The notes beneath the pieces were generated by a model that was not told the DNA's origin, searched no databases, and worked only from the letters and a program-made list of their open reading frames with translations. Source: an uncultured Balneola sp. (GTDB taxonomy: Bacteria > Bacteroidota > Rhodothermia > Balneolales > Balneolaceae). Taken from it: 64,000 nt of DNA. The translations under genes and the position numbers were made by a program. Location of the stretch: contig CABZWK010000009.1 in NCBI GenBank assembly GCA_902529365.1, forward strand, positions 1 through 64,000, given 5' to 3'. Below, one piece after another: positions 27,205 through 35,266 of this stretch; position 1 is the first letter of the stretch; each line of letters opens with the position of its first letter.

Positions 27205-28086
27205 TTAGGCAATCATACTTTCGATGGGTAACATGACAATATCGGAGGCTCCAGCATTCTGAAGTTGTTCCATAACGTCCCAAAACTGATCAAAAGGAAT
27301 AACGCTGTGGATGGCAACCATCTCTGTTTCGGCTAAGGGCATAATGGTCGGACTCTTCATGGAAGGCAGCAGTACTTTAATGGTTTCTACTGAGTCAAGA
27401 GGAGCATTCATAAGTATGTAGCGACTTTTTTTAGCTGTTTGGTACCCATCGATTCGTTGTAAGAACTTTTGAATGAGTTGCTGTTTTCCTTCCGAAAGTG
27501 CTTGTTGGGTTTGAATAAGCTTGGTTTCGGATTCTATTACGGTAAAACGTTCAACCAGTCCATTAGCTTTTAGGGTTCCGCCTGTAGAAACCAAATCGGA
27601 GATAGCATCGGCTACATGTAACTGTGGGGTTATTTCTACAGCGCCTGAAATTTCTACCATTTCGATAGTGACTCCTAATTTTTCAAAGAAACGCTTAGTT
27701 AAATAAGGATAGGAGGTAGCTATTTTTTTACCTTCAAAGTCCGAAGGGATCACGAGTGCAGAGTCTTTAGGTGAGGCCAGTGCGAGTCGACAATTTCCAT
27801 AGTTTAAGCCGCGTAAAACGGTAACTTGAGTGTTTTTTTCAAAGACTTCATTCGCGCCGACAAAGCCCAAATCACAAACCCCATCTTGAACATATTCCGG
27901 AATATCATCGTCCCGAAGAAGAAGTAATTCAACATCGAAATTTCGAGTTTTAACCATAAGATTTCGTTTATAGTTATCGAATTCTATTCCGATCCCATGA
28001 AGTAAGTCGATGGTTTTGTCGGTTAATCGGCCACTTTTTTGGATGGCAATACGTAATGAAGTCATGTGGTCAAGAGATCGGTTCAT
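27205..28086 (-). CDS. hisG: ATP phosphoribosyltransferase HisG (long form)
   Basis: First enzyme of histidine synthesis, joining ATP and PRPP. The 293-residue length and C-terminal regulatory domain ('ILMNAPLDSVETIKVLLPSM...VIPFDQFWDVMEQLQNAGASDIV') mark the long, histidine-inhibited form that needs no HisZ. Catalytic-domain motifs: 'LRIAIQKSGRL', 'DDIPEYVQDGVCDLGFVGAN' and the PRPP loop 'ISDLVSTGGTLKANGL'. M1 (28086) and M8 (28065) are both possible starts; homologues usually begin near M8. The gene follows a candidate leader peptide and RNA stem (28143-28283), so attenuation control is likely. Confidence 0.95.
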   Translation of the reverse strand: MNRSLDHMTSLRIAIQKSGRLTDKTIDLLHGIGIEFDNYKRNLMVKTRNFDVELLLLRDDDIPEYVQDGVCDLGFVGANEVFEKNTQVTVLRGLNYGNCRLALASPKDSALVIPSDFEGKKIATSYPYLTKRFFEKLGVTIEMVEISGAVEITPQLHVADAISDLVSTGGTLKANGLVERFTVIESETKLIQTQQALSEGKQQLIQKFLQRIDGYQTAKKSRYILMNAPLDSVETIKVLLPSMKSPTIMPLAETEMVAIHSVIPFDQFWDVMEQLQNAGASDIVMLPIESMIA

Positions 28087-28142
28087 GAGAGGTATTAAAA
28101 ATTGGGTGAAAATGAGTTATCAGACGCAGGCGAGTTGAAGAA

Positions 28143-28216
28143 GGGGATTTGCGCGTAAAATTAATTTAAGGAATATCCATAGTGCGATTAGCAGGGATAT
28201 AGATGCACAAATCCCC
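28143..28216 (-). promoter_or_regulatory. candidate his leader RNA structure (12-bp stem with nested 6-bp stem)
   Basis: In the his mRNA sense, GGGGATTTGTGC (28216 down to 28205) pairs with GCGCAAATCCCC (28154 down to 28143) as a continuous 12-bp stem with one G-U wobble. On the other strand the wobble becomes an A-C mismatch, which favours a function in the his transcript. A nested stem ATATCC/GGATAT (28195-28200 with 28173-28178) holds the leader peptide stop in its loop. The outer 5' arm lies inside the leader ORF over its fifth His codon, so a ribosome stalled there would block pairing. The 3' arm is followed by TTCTTC rather than a long T-run, so a classical terminator is not clear. Confidence 0.5.
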
Positions 28217-28283
28217 ATGGATGTACATTAAGAATATGTACAGAGGTGTGTACAGAAATTGTATGTAATGGTGATTTGTACAT
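28188..28283 (-). CDS. hisL: candidate histidine operon leader peptide (31 codons, 5 His)
   Basis: An ORF of 31 codons, too short for the ORF track, runs from ATG at 28283 to TAA at 28188, about 100 nt before hisG. It carries His at positions 7, 12, 16, 21 and 27, or 16% of residues. Four of these follow Val (codons GTA CAC, GTA CAT, GTA CAT, GTG CAT). In known his attenuators a ribosome slowing at His codons shifts a downstream RNA fold and allows hisG expression. The usual design is a run of His codons, so the even spacing is unusual. No SD precedes it. The Val-His pairs coincide with TGTACA hexamers, so an operator array is the main alternative reading. Confidence 0.55.
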   Translation of the reverse strand: MYKSPLHTISVHTSVHILNVHPWGFVHLYPC

Positions 28284-28414
28284 AAATAGAGTATAAATAT
28301 AGGCATTAAATAACAAAGGAGGAACGGGAATTTTATTACCACGAAAAGCCGTTAGTGTTACAGAATATTTACCGCTTTAATGCTATATTAAGTCAATAAA
28401 CGTAATTTTATACT

Positions 28415-28657
28415 ATGCATACAATTGCTCAATTAACATACATTCCTTTAGCTACACACAATCCGACTGAATTGGTTCAGGAATTGTTGGAACATCTAGC
28501 ACAGTACGAGGTAAAAATTGAGGTAGGTTATCTTTCATCAACGGTCATTGGAGAGCCAGAGGAAGTCTTTAAATTGATTAAAGAAACCTACGAAATGATG
28601 TCTGTAGAGCAAGAACGATTTAGGTTTCATATAGAGTTGCTTAGTCCAGAGAAGTAA
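28415..28657 (+). CDS. YkoF/MTH1187-like (thiamine-binding type) small protein
   Basis: An 80-residue protein with a single ferredoxin-like repeat. 'IAQLTYIPLATHNPTELVQELLEHL', 'VKIEVGYLSSTVIGEPEEVFKLIKETYE' and a closing 'FRFHIELLSP' match the MTH1187/YkoF family, in which a core domain binds thiamine or a related ligand. It is slightly shorter than typical (~95-100). The gene is divergent from hisG and 63 bp upstream of lepA. The ligand is unknown in this lineage. Confidence 0.6.
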   Translation: MHTIAQLTYIPLATHNPTELVQELLEHLAQYEVKIEVGYLSSTVIGEPEEVFKLIKETYEMMSVEQERFRFHIELLSPEK

Positions 28658-28720
28658 CTTTTTTTTCATCAAGTTTGCCCCAAAAGTTGGGGACTTAGGT
28701 TAAAGTTTACCTTATTATAT

Positions 28721-30523
28721 ATGTCAGATATCAGGAATTTTTGCATCATAGCTCATATCGATCACGGTAAGAGCACCCTAGCAGACCGGTTGCTGCAAAT
28801 CACCGGTACAATTACTGAACGAGAAATGCAGGAGCAAATGCTCGATGACATGGACTTGGAACGTGAGCGTGGTATTACCATTAAAAGTCATGCTATCAAG
28901 CTGAATTATGTACGTCCAAATGGAGAAAAGTATTTCTTTAATCTAATCGATACACCTGGTCACGTAGATTTTGCTTATGAGGTGTCGAGAGCGCTTAAAG
29001 CATGCGAAGGAGCCATTTTGGTTGTGGATGCCACTCAAGGTATTGAAGCGCAAACCATATCAAATTTGTACCAGGCCATTGAGCAGGGGCTTGAAATTAT
29101 ACCGGTGCTCAACAAAATAGACTTACCCTCTTCCGATCCCGAGGGAGTGGGCCAGCAGGTGGTGGATTTAATTGGCTGTAAAATGGAGGAGATTTTGCAT
29201 GTTTCTGGGAAGACAGGTGAAGGAGTTCCGGAACTATTAGAGGCCATTGTAGAGCGAGTACCCGCGCCCAAAGAAGAGGTTGATAAACCCTTACGTGCCT
29301 TAATCTTTGATTCCATTTTTAATACCTACCGGGGATCGGTTGCCTATGTCCGCGTATTCGAAGGCGTGTTGAAAAAAGGGGAGCGATTTCGATTTATGGC
29401 CAATGAAATTGAGTACAATGCCGAAGATGTAGGCTATTTGCGCATGAGTTATGAGCCTACTCAGGAGCTTCGGGCTGGTGATGTAGGCTATGTGATTGGA
29501 AGCGTTAAATCACTTCAAGATGTGCGTGTGGGGGATACCATCACCCATGTAAAAAATGGGGCTACGGTGCCTATTCCTGGTTATCAAGAAGCCAAACCGA
29601 TGGTATTTAGTGGAATATTCCCGACTCAATCGGAAGATTTCGAGGACTTACGGTCGGCTTTGGAAAAACTCCAACTTAATGATGCCTCCTTGACCTATGA
29701 GCCTGAAACCTCTAAAGCCTTAGGCTTTGGTTTTAGGGCTGGTTTCCTTGGCTTGTTGCATATGGAGATTGTTCAAGAGCGTTTAGATCGAGAGTTCGAT
29801 ATTGACATTATTACCACAGTTCCTAACGTACAGTACGAGGTTGAGCTCGAAGATAAATCAAAGATCAGGGTGGATAACCCTAGTCAGATGCCTGAAGTAG
29901 GAGAAATCAGTACTATTTATGAACCGTACATTAAGGCTAATATCATCACACCAGCAGAGTACATTGGTCCTATAATGAAACTTTGTCAGGAACGACGAGG
30001 TATTTATGTAAACCAGATGTTTATGCAAAATAACCGGGTGGAGATAACCTATGAACTACCCATGGCCGAAGTGGTTTTTGATTTTTATGATCGCCTGAAA
30101 TCTGGTACACGTGGTTACGCATCGTTGGATTATGAATTCATCGAGTACCGGCCAGGCCAGTTAGTGCGGTTGGACATTTTGTTGAATGGAGATCAGGTAG
30201 ATGCATTGTCGTCCATTTCGCACAGGGATAAAGCGTACTATCAAGGGCGAAAAGTGTGTGCTAAGTTAAAAGAACTTATTCCCAGACAACAATTCGAAGT
30301 GGCGGTACAGGCAGCTATCGGTTCTCGTATTATTGCTCGTGATTCAGTTCGAGCCCTTCGTAAAGATGTTACGGCGAAGTGTTATGGTGGGGATATTTCG
30401 CGTAAGCGAAAGTTACTCGAGAAACAAAAAGAGGGTAAGAAGCGGATGAAGCAGGTGGGTGCAGTGGAAATTCCACAGGAAGCTTTCCTAGCGGTTCTAT
30501 CCATGGACGACGATGACCGGTAA
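28721..30523 (+). CDS. lepA: elongation factor 4 (LepA) GTPase
   Basis: A 600-residue translational GTPase that binds stalled or mistranslocated ribosomes and aids 30S biogenesis. G motifs: '[15 protein letters not shown]' (G1), 'RERGITIKS' (G2), 'DTPGHVDF' (G3) and '[10 protein letters not shown]' (G4). The LepA-specific C-terminus is intact ('[20 protein letters not shown]...[22 protein letters not shown]'). The length is canonical. It is followed 33 bp later by a secreted protein of unknown function and then lepB, as in the classic lepA-lepB pairing. A CCCCAA-AAG-TTGGGG hairpin lies at 28678-28692, ahead of the start. Confidence 0.97.
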   Translation: MSDIRNFCIIAHIDHGKSTLADRLLQITGTITEREMQEQMLDDMDLERERGITIKSHAIKLNYVRPNGEKYFFNLIDTPGHVDFAYEVSRALKACEGAILVVDATQGIEAQTISNLYQAIEQGLEIIPVLNKIDLPSSDPEGVGQQVVDLIGCKMEEILHVSGKTGEGVPELLEAIVERVPAPKEEVDKPLRALIFDSIFNTYRGSVAYVRVFEGVLKKGERFRFMANEIEYNAEDVGYLRMSYEPTQELRAGDVGYVIGSVKSLQDVRVGDTITHVKNGATVPIPGYQEAKPMVFSGIFPTQSEDFEDLRSALEKLQLNDASLTYEPETSKALGFGFRAGFLGLLHMEIVQERLDREFDIDIITTVPNVQYEVELEDKSKIRVDNPSQMPEVGEISTIYEPYIKANIITPAEYIGPIMKLCQERRGIYVNQMFMQNNRVEITYELPMAEVVFDFYDRLKSGTRGYASLDYEFIEYRPGQLVRLDILLNGDQVDALSSISHRDKAYYQGRKVCAKLKELIPRQQFEVAVQAAIGSRIIARDSVRALRKDVTAKCYGGDISRKRKLLEKQKEGKKRMKQVGAVEIPQEAFLAVLSMDDDDR

Positions 30524-30556
30524 TCACTAATAAGAACTACAGCTGTTAAAGCCACT

Positions 30557-31189
30557 ATGTCTACTATGTTGAATACAGAAGAATTATCACACAGCAAAAC
30601 CTCGTTCTTACACTCATGCAAGACTGCTTTAGCGGTTTTTTTTCTGATTATGCTAGTAAGCACCTCTACTGTTAATGCCCAATTTGAGGAGCCTGTGATA
30701 AAAAAAGTATCTACAGAAGATGCGGCAGCATTTGAAGCAGAGTTCAAAGACATTAAATGGACAGGGCAGGGATTCAACTACAATGAGTTAGACCGTGTGC
30801 CAGCTATTGAATTACGCGCTCGATTAGAATCCATATTTGGAGAACCTACAAAAACCATAGAGGATATTGTCGAGCGAGGGAAGCTAAGAGCGGGTAAAGC
30901 CATACAATTTGAGTATTGGTTTATTGTAGATGGGGAAATACCCATGATGATTTTAGATCTGGATGGTCCTTTTGCAGACGGGTTAGTGTATGTTGGTGCA
31001 AGTCGTTACATTGATTTAATGCCAGCAGTTAAACGGAGTTTGACAAGGCAGTTATTGGAAACCGAGCCCAAGGCCTACAAAGATTATTTTTATTCTCCAG
31101 AACGTGAGCAGTGGTACGAAGTTCGTTATCAAGATGGTGAATACACTAAGAAAGAAGTGGATAAACCCTCTCATATACGATTGTATTAA
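30557..31189 (+). CDS. secreted/periplasmic protein of unknown function
   Basis: A 210-residue protein with an N-terminal signal (~20-43, 'TALAVFFLIMLVSTSTVNAQ') and a mature domain of about 165 residues with no family I recognise. The mature part contains 'LDRVPAIELRARLESIFGEP', 'FEYWFIVDGEIPMMILDLDG' and a C-terminal 'EREQWYEVRYQDGEY'. It sits between lepA and lepB on the same strand, with 33 bp to lepA and about 100 bp to lepB. Co-expression with the secretion peptidase is plausible, but this says little about its role. Confidence 0.7.
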   Translation: MSTMLNTEELSHSKTSFLHSCKTALAVFFLIMLVSTSTVNAQFEEPVIKKVSTEDAAAFEAEFKDIKWTGQGFNYNELDRVPAIELRARLESIFGEPTKTIEDIVERGKLRAGKAIQFEYWFIVDGEIPMMILDLDGPFADGLVYVGASRYIDLMPAVKRSLTRQLLETEPKAYKDYFYSPEREQWYEVRYQDGEYTKKEVDKPSHIRLY

Positions 31190-31290
31190 AGTCACGAACC
31201 AAGTATAATAACCAAGTATATCTTTTGGCTTGAATGGCCAATTTGCCGTATACATGAAATACCGCAACATCCACTAACAGCTACATAGTA

Positions 31291-32403
31291 TTGGAAACTT
31301 CCCATTCTTCTCAAGATCCTAACTCATCATCTGCTAAAAACGCGGGTAAAACTAACCAAGAACACCCTACAAAATCAGTGCTTCGCGAGTGGCTAGATGC
31401 CTTTGTTTTTGCCTTCATAGTGGCCGCAATTCTTCGGGCTTTTTTGTTTGGCTCCTATAAGATACCCACTGGATCTATGGAGAAAGATCTGTTGATTGGC
31501 GATTTTTTGATTGTTTCCAACGCAGCCTATGGTGCGCGTACACCCATGTCTCTTTGTGTGCCATTTACCCAATGGTGTTTACCAGGCGTTACCTTGCCAT
31601 TCACTCGTTTACCTGGATACCGTTCAATTGCTCGGAATGACGTGTTTGTATTTAATGTGCCTTGGGAAGTAAAGCCTATATCCCAAAAAACAAATTATAT
31701 TAAACGAGCGGTAGGAATTCCTGGTGATACCCTTGAGTTCAAAGACAAAGTGTTGTTTGTAAATGGCGAGGCTGAACCTACTCACGATGGGGTTCAGAAA
31801 TTCCATACGTTGATTTTGAAGGAAGGAGTTAGGCTGACCAATGCAAGAATGGAAGAAATTAATGCTGGGACCATAGGCGCTAGTAGTCGCTATTTTCAGC
31901 AGGTATCTAACGTTGAGTATCGAGTAAATTTAACCGATGAAGTAGTCCAACAAGCTGCTTCTTGGGCTGAAACTGATACACTTTACCCTACCGTTATTCC
32001 AGCCAATCAAGTGGTTTCTGCCTATACCCAAAGCGCAGGTTATTTTTCTAGAGCATTCAACAATCCAGATCATTTTGGGCCTATTGTAGTTCCTTTTGAG
32101 GGTCAAGAAGTTTTATTGAATGCGTCAAATTGGCCTGTTTACAAAGACCTGATTGAGCGCTATGAGCATAATGAGGTGCAAACTCAGGGCGGGGTTTTCA
32201 TGATAAACAGGGAGCAGACGAATCGATATGTTGTTCAACAAGATTATTACTTTGCCATGGGGGATAATCGCGATTCAAGTGAAGATTCTAGGTTTTGGGG
32301 ATTTGTACCCAAGGATCATGTGATTGGCAGGGCAGGTATTGTCTGGATGTCATTGAACAATGGCCTGCCAAGGATGAACCGGTTTTTTCATATCATCGAC
32401 TAG
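31291..32403 (+). CDS. lepB: signal peptidase I
   Basis: An inner-membrane signal peptidase I of 370 residues. A TM segment (~36-58) is followed by the catalytic Ser in 'IPTGSMEKDLLIGDFL' and the general-base Lys in 'NYIKRAVGIPGDTLEFKD'; box E is 'MGDNRDSSEDSRFWGFVPKDHVIGRA'. It cleaves Sec and Tat signal peptides, such as those on several proteins in this window. A long region between boxes D and E (~150-320) is typical of FCB enzymes. The start is a TTG at 31291, with no good in-frame ATG upstream of the TM segment. Confidence 0.95.
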   Translation: METSHSSQDPNSSSAKNAGKTNQEHPTKSVLREWLDAFVFAFIVAAILRAFLFGSYKIPTGSMEKDLLIGDFLIVSNAAYGARTPMSLCVPFTQWCLPGVTLPFTRLPGYRSIARNDVFVFNVPWEVKPISQKTNYIKRAVGIPGDTLEFKDKVLFVNGEAEPTHDGVQKFHTLILKEGVRLTNARMEEINAGTIGASSRYFQQVSNVEYRVNLTDEVVQQAASWAETDTLYPTVIPANQVVSAYTQSAGYFSRAFNNPDHFGPIVVPFEGQEVLLNASNWPVYKDLIERYEHNEVQTQGGVFMINREQTNRYVVQQDYYFAMGDNRDSSEDSRFWGFVPKDHVIGRAGIVWMSLNNGLPRMNRFFHIID

Positions 32404-32433
32404 TTTCATTCCGTCGAGGGGCTCTAGTTTAAA

Positions 32434-33603
32434 CTAAGCAATACTCTTTCCCCTGGGAGCTCCTTCCCGTATGGCTAATTGTCCGCAACCGGCATCAATA
32501 TCATCACCCCGGGATCGACGTACTGTCGCTCGGATTTTATGCTTGGACAATCGGTTCATAAAACGATCTAGCCTGTCTTCTCGTGCTCGGCGAAGAGCCA
32601 CTCCGGCTACATTATTGTACATGATGATGTTCACCTTGCTCGGAGCCCACCCTACAATAGAGGCAAGTGCATCGGCGTCTTCTATTGAGTCATTGAATTC
32701 GTCGAATAATAGATATTCATAAGTGATAGCCCGTTCGGTCGCTTGGTAATAGTATTGGACTGCTTGCTTTAGTTGTTCCAGGTTCATAGAGCTGTTGATG
32801 GGCATGATTTTATCTCGCTTATCATCTATGGCGGCATGAAGTGAGATGGCAAGATTGAACGGCTGGCCTTCGTCAGCTAATTTTATTATCTGTTTGGTGA
32901 GTCCTACGGTAGATACAGTGATCCGTTTTGGAGATAACTCAATACTGAGAGGATCGGAAATGATGGAGGCTGACTGGGTGATGGCTGTATAGTTATGAAG
33001 AGGCTCACCCATACCCATATAGACGATGTTGGTAATTTTTTTCCCGTACTTCTCCATGGCAATCTCATTTATATATTGTACTTGGTCGACTATTTCGCCG
33101 TGACTGAGATTACGGAAAAAGCCCATTTTACCGGTAGCGCAAAATTGACAGCCAAATACGCAGCCTACCTGAGAACTTACACACACTGTAAGGCGATTGG
33201 CAGCTCCATCGGGATAAAAGTCAGGTATGAGTACGGCTTCTATCTTATCGTTTTCCTGTCGGTCGTTTAGTTGGAACAAAAACTTAATGGTGCCGTCCTT
33301 GGATTGCTGCTCTAGCGAAGGAGTAATGCGGTTGATGAAGGCATTATCTTGCAGATATTCGCGCATTTTTTTAGGAAGATTAGTCATGTCTTCGAACTTA
33401 TGAACTCCTTTTTGGTATAACCATTGAAAGAGTTGGTCGGCACGAAAACGGGGCCATCCATGTTCGGCGCAATAGGCTAGGAGTTCTTCCTTGGTCAGTG
33501 ATTTGACATCCAATTTACTAGTGACATGGTTGGATTTAGTAGGTGTGATCGAAGGTGAATCCTCTGATTGTGCAGAGGTTATATCACTGGATGATTCGCG
33601 CAT
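32434..33603 (-). CDS. rlmN: 23S rRNA / tRNA adenine-C2 methyltransferase RlmN
   Basis: A radical SAM methyltransferase of 389 residues that modifies A2503 of 23S rRNA and A37 of some tRNAs. The cluster motif is 'CVFGCQFCATGKMGFFRNL' (CxxxCxxC). 'NIVYMGMGEPLHNY', 'ISLHAAIDDKRDKIMPIN', 'YEYLLFDEFNDS' and a C-terminal 'VRRSRGDDIDAGCGQLA' with the methyl-carrying and catalytic Cys region are all present. About 30 N-terminal residues before the first conserved helix look disordered, so a later start is possible. It is convergent with lepB, with about 30 bp between stops. Confidence 0.96.
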   Translation of the reverse strand: MRESSSDITSAQSEDSPSITPTKSNHVTSKLDVKSLTKEELLAYCAEHGWPRFRADQLFQWLYQKGVHKFEDMTNLPKKMREYLQDNAFINRITPSLEQQSKDGTIKFLFQLNDRQENDKIEAVLIPDFYPDGAANRLTVCVSSQVGCVFGCQFCATGKMGFFRNLSHGEIVDQVQYINEIAMEKYGKKITNIVYMGMGEPLHNYTAITQSASIISDPLSIELSPKRITVSTVGLTKQIIKLADEGQPFNLAISLHAAIDDKRDKIMPINSSMNLEQLKQAVQYYYQATERAITYEYLLFDEFNDSIEDADALASIVGWAPSKVNIIMYNNVAGVALRRAREDRLDRFMNRLSKHKIRATVRRSRGDDIDAGCGQLAIREGAPRGKSIA

Positions 33604-33629
33604 TCAGATGTGGGTATAAATTGGGCTTT

Positions 33630-34973
33630 TTAAAAGCGGGTGTTTACCACACTATCATAAATAGATCCAAAGCTAATTTCAAATCCTGCACTTACGCGAT
33701 ATGAATAAGAAGTTGCCTGCTGACGGGTATTAGCAATGGCTTCTTTATCGGTAACGCCTCCTGCGGAGAGTGATAGTTGGTTATTTATGATTGAGTATTC
33801 ATTATTGACAAATACTGATAAACCTCTAATTATTCTCATACTTAATTCAAGCTCAATATTGAGTCTATTTTTACTTAAATCATGCAAATAAGTAGTCCCT
33901 TCCATAGTAGCCTGTAAACTACCCCATGGCTTAGTGTAGTCCATATTAAAATTTAACTCCTGCTCAAACAATGTTTCTTCTGTTTTTCCAAATAGAGTCT
34001 TTTCAGTGTAAAAAACTTTTTGTGGATTAATACCATATCTAAGAGTTACTTCTCTTCGTGCAAATTCTCTGTAGGGATAAAATGAAAATTCAACTGTAGG
34101 AGCAATGCCATATGCTAGATCAATATTTTCTCTGGTAGATGAACGCCCCCCGAAATAAGTTCCTATTGACCAATGCTCACTCAAAGAGTAAACTAATTGG
34201 CCATAAACATATTGTCTCTCTGTTACAAATTCGTCATTGATATTATTACCTAGATAATCTTTGGTTTTAAATGTTCTTCGCCTATAGTTGTTGTTAAACC
34301 AAAGCCTAAACTTCCATGTTTCAGTTGTATGTCTAATATTTACTCGATTTTCGATAACTAGTGTTTTTTGATTCTCTTCACCATCTATTGAACCATTGCT
34401 ACCAATTTCAAATATCCAATTATTCCATTTATCCTCATTATTTGAAGATAATTCTCGGAGATCGCCAGTATATTTTAAATCAAAATTATTAAGAGCATTT
34501 TTTTTGCTCAGATAAGTTACTAGGCCTAGTTTAATGTGCTTTACAAGTCCATTACGTTCTTCGTCATCTGTATCAGAATCAAATGAGGTGTAAGTTATGT
34601 CTTGGTTTATATTCACATAACTTTTATTGCCTAGATAAGAGATTTGATATTGACTACCACCAGAAGCTGTACGACGCTGAGTTATTATTAAATGGATCTC
34701 GGCATCTGCCATCTCACGAACAAAGTTCACAAAAATAATTTCGCTCTTTATAAAGCTCTCTCTACAACCACGACAGTCTAAGAAAACATTGAGAGGCTCT
34801 TCTGGATTGGGTGCTTGTTCAACGGTAGTGATGAGTTTATTTGCTCCTAGACTTAGTACTTGAGCAAATATAATAGGGGATATCGTAAGATTGGTAGCTA
34901 ATAAAACCAACAAAAATACATTGCTTTTTTTATATAAAGATGACCAAGAAAAGCGGTGTAAAATTCGATTCAT
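33630..34973 (-). CDS. outer-membrane-like protein of unknown function with CxxC region
   Basis: A 447-residue secreted protein with a signal peptide (~1-38, ending 'SPIIFAQ'). Next comes an N-terminal domain with 'LNVFLDCRGCRESFIKSEII' and 'MADAEIHLIITQRRTASGG', then a long strand-rich region ending 'YRVSAGFEISFGSIYDSVVNTRF', as in an outer-membrane barrel. I have seen the 'VFLDC..C..YI..EI.FVNYVRD..AQVH' pattern in uncharacterised FCB proteins, but the function is not known to me. The gene is clearly AT-richer than its neighbours and lies next to a decayed ZIP gene, so lateral transfer or relaxed selection is possible. It starts 26 bp upstream of rlmN in the same direction. Confidence 0.6.
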   Translation of the reverse strand: MNRILHRFSWSSLYKKSNVFLLVLLATNLTISPIIFAQVLSLGANKLITTVEQAPNPEEPLNVFLDCRGCRESFIKSEIIFVNFVREMADAEIHLIITQRRTASGGSQYQISYLGNKSYVNINQDITYTSFDSDTDDEERNGLVKHIKLGLVTYLSKKNALNNFDLKYTGDLRELSSNNEDKWNNWIFEIGSNGSIDGEENQKTLVIENRVNIRHTTETWKFRLWFNNNYRRRTFKTKDYLGNNINDEFVTERQYVYGQLVYSLSEHWSIGTYFGGRSSTRENIDLAYGIAPTVEFSFYPYREFARREVTLRYGINPQKVFYTEKTLFGKTEETLFEQELNFNMDYTKPWGSLQATMEGTTYLHDLSKNRLNIELELSMRIIRGLSVFVNNEYSIINNQLSLSAGGVTDKEAIANTRQQATSYSYRVSAGFEISFGSIYDSVVNTRF

Positions 34974-35153
34974 TAAGTTTGGGTAATGATAAATAAATAA
35001 TTCCTTGTATTGGCTGAGTTTTTAAGCCATATATTGCGATCGTGAGATGATATTTTATTAACTGATTAGAATAACCCTTGAAGTGAAAGATTTTTGAATA
35101 TCACAAGTAGGCTAATTTAAAATCAGAATAATTGTAAAACGGGTAACTAAAAA

Positions 35154-35212
35154 TACAGTTAATTCAATTACTCGATTGCAAAAAAATATTAATAACTGTA
35201 GAGTAATTGAAT
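35154..35212. repeat. interleaved inverted repeats (order A-B-A'-B')
   Basis: Two perfect inverted repeats interlock. A is TACAGTTA (35154-35161) and A' is TAACTGTA (35193-35200). B is ATTCAATTACTC (35162-35173) and B' is GAGTAATTGAAT (35201-35212). A abuts B and A' abuts B', with 19 nt between the blocks. In RNA the two hairpins could not easily form together, so they would be alternatives. The element lies about 180-240 nt upstream of the barrel-like gene and just beyond the 3' end of the ZIP pseudogene, both on the minus strand. Confidence 0.6.
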
Positions 35213-35266
35213 AGAAATGTGGCCACATTTCGTTCCAAATTGAAAATAAAACACTTGTTAATAGCG

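Noticed and set aside
26672-27208. 178-residue plus-strand ORF within hisD
   Set aside because: Antisense shadow of a fully conserved hisD; no recognisable domain.
28678-28692. CCCCAA-AAG-TTGGGG hairpin before lepA considered as a terminator
   Set aside because: No T-run follows on either strand. It may be a weak stem in the lepA 5' UTR but there is no support for termination.
32425-32436. 12-bp palindrome TAGTTTAAACTA between lepB and rlmN
   Set aside because: It overlaps the rlmN stop region and is AT-rich, without a T-tract or repeats elsewhere; probably chance or a weak bidirectional hairpin.
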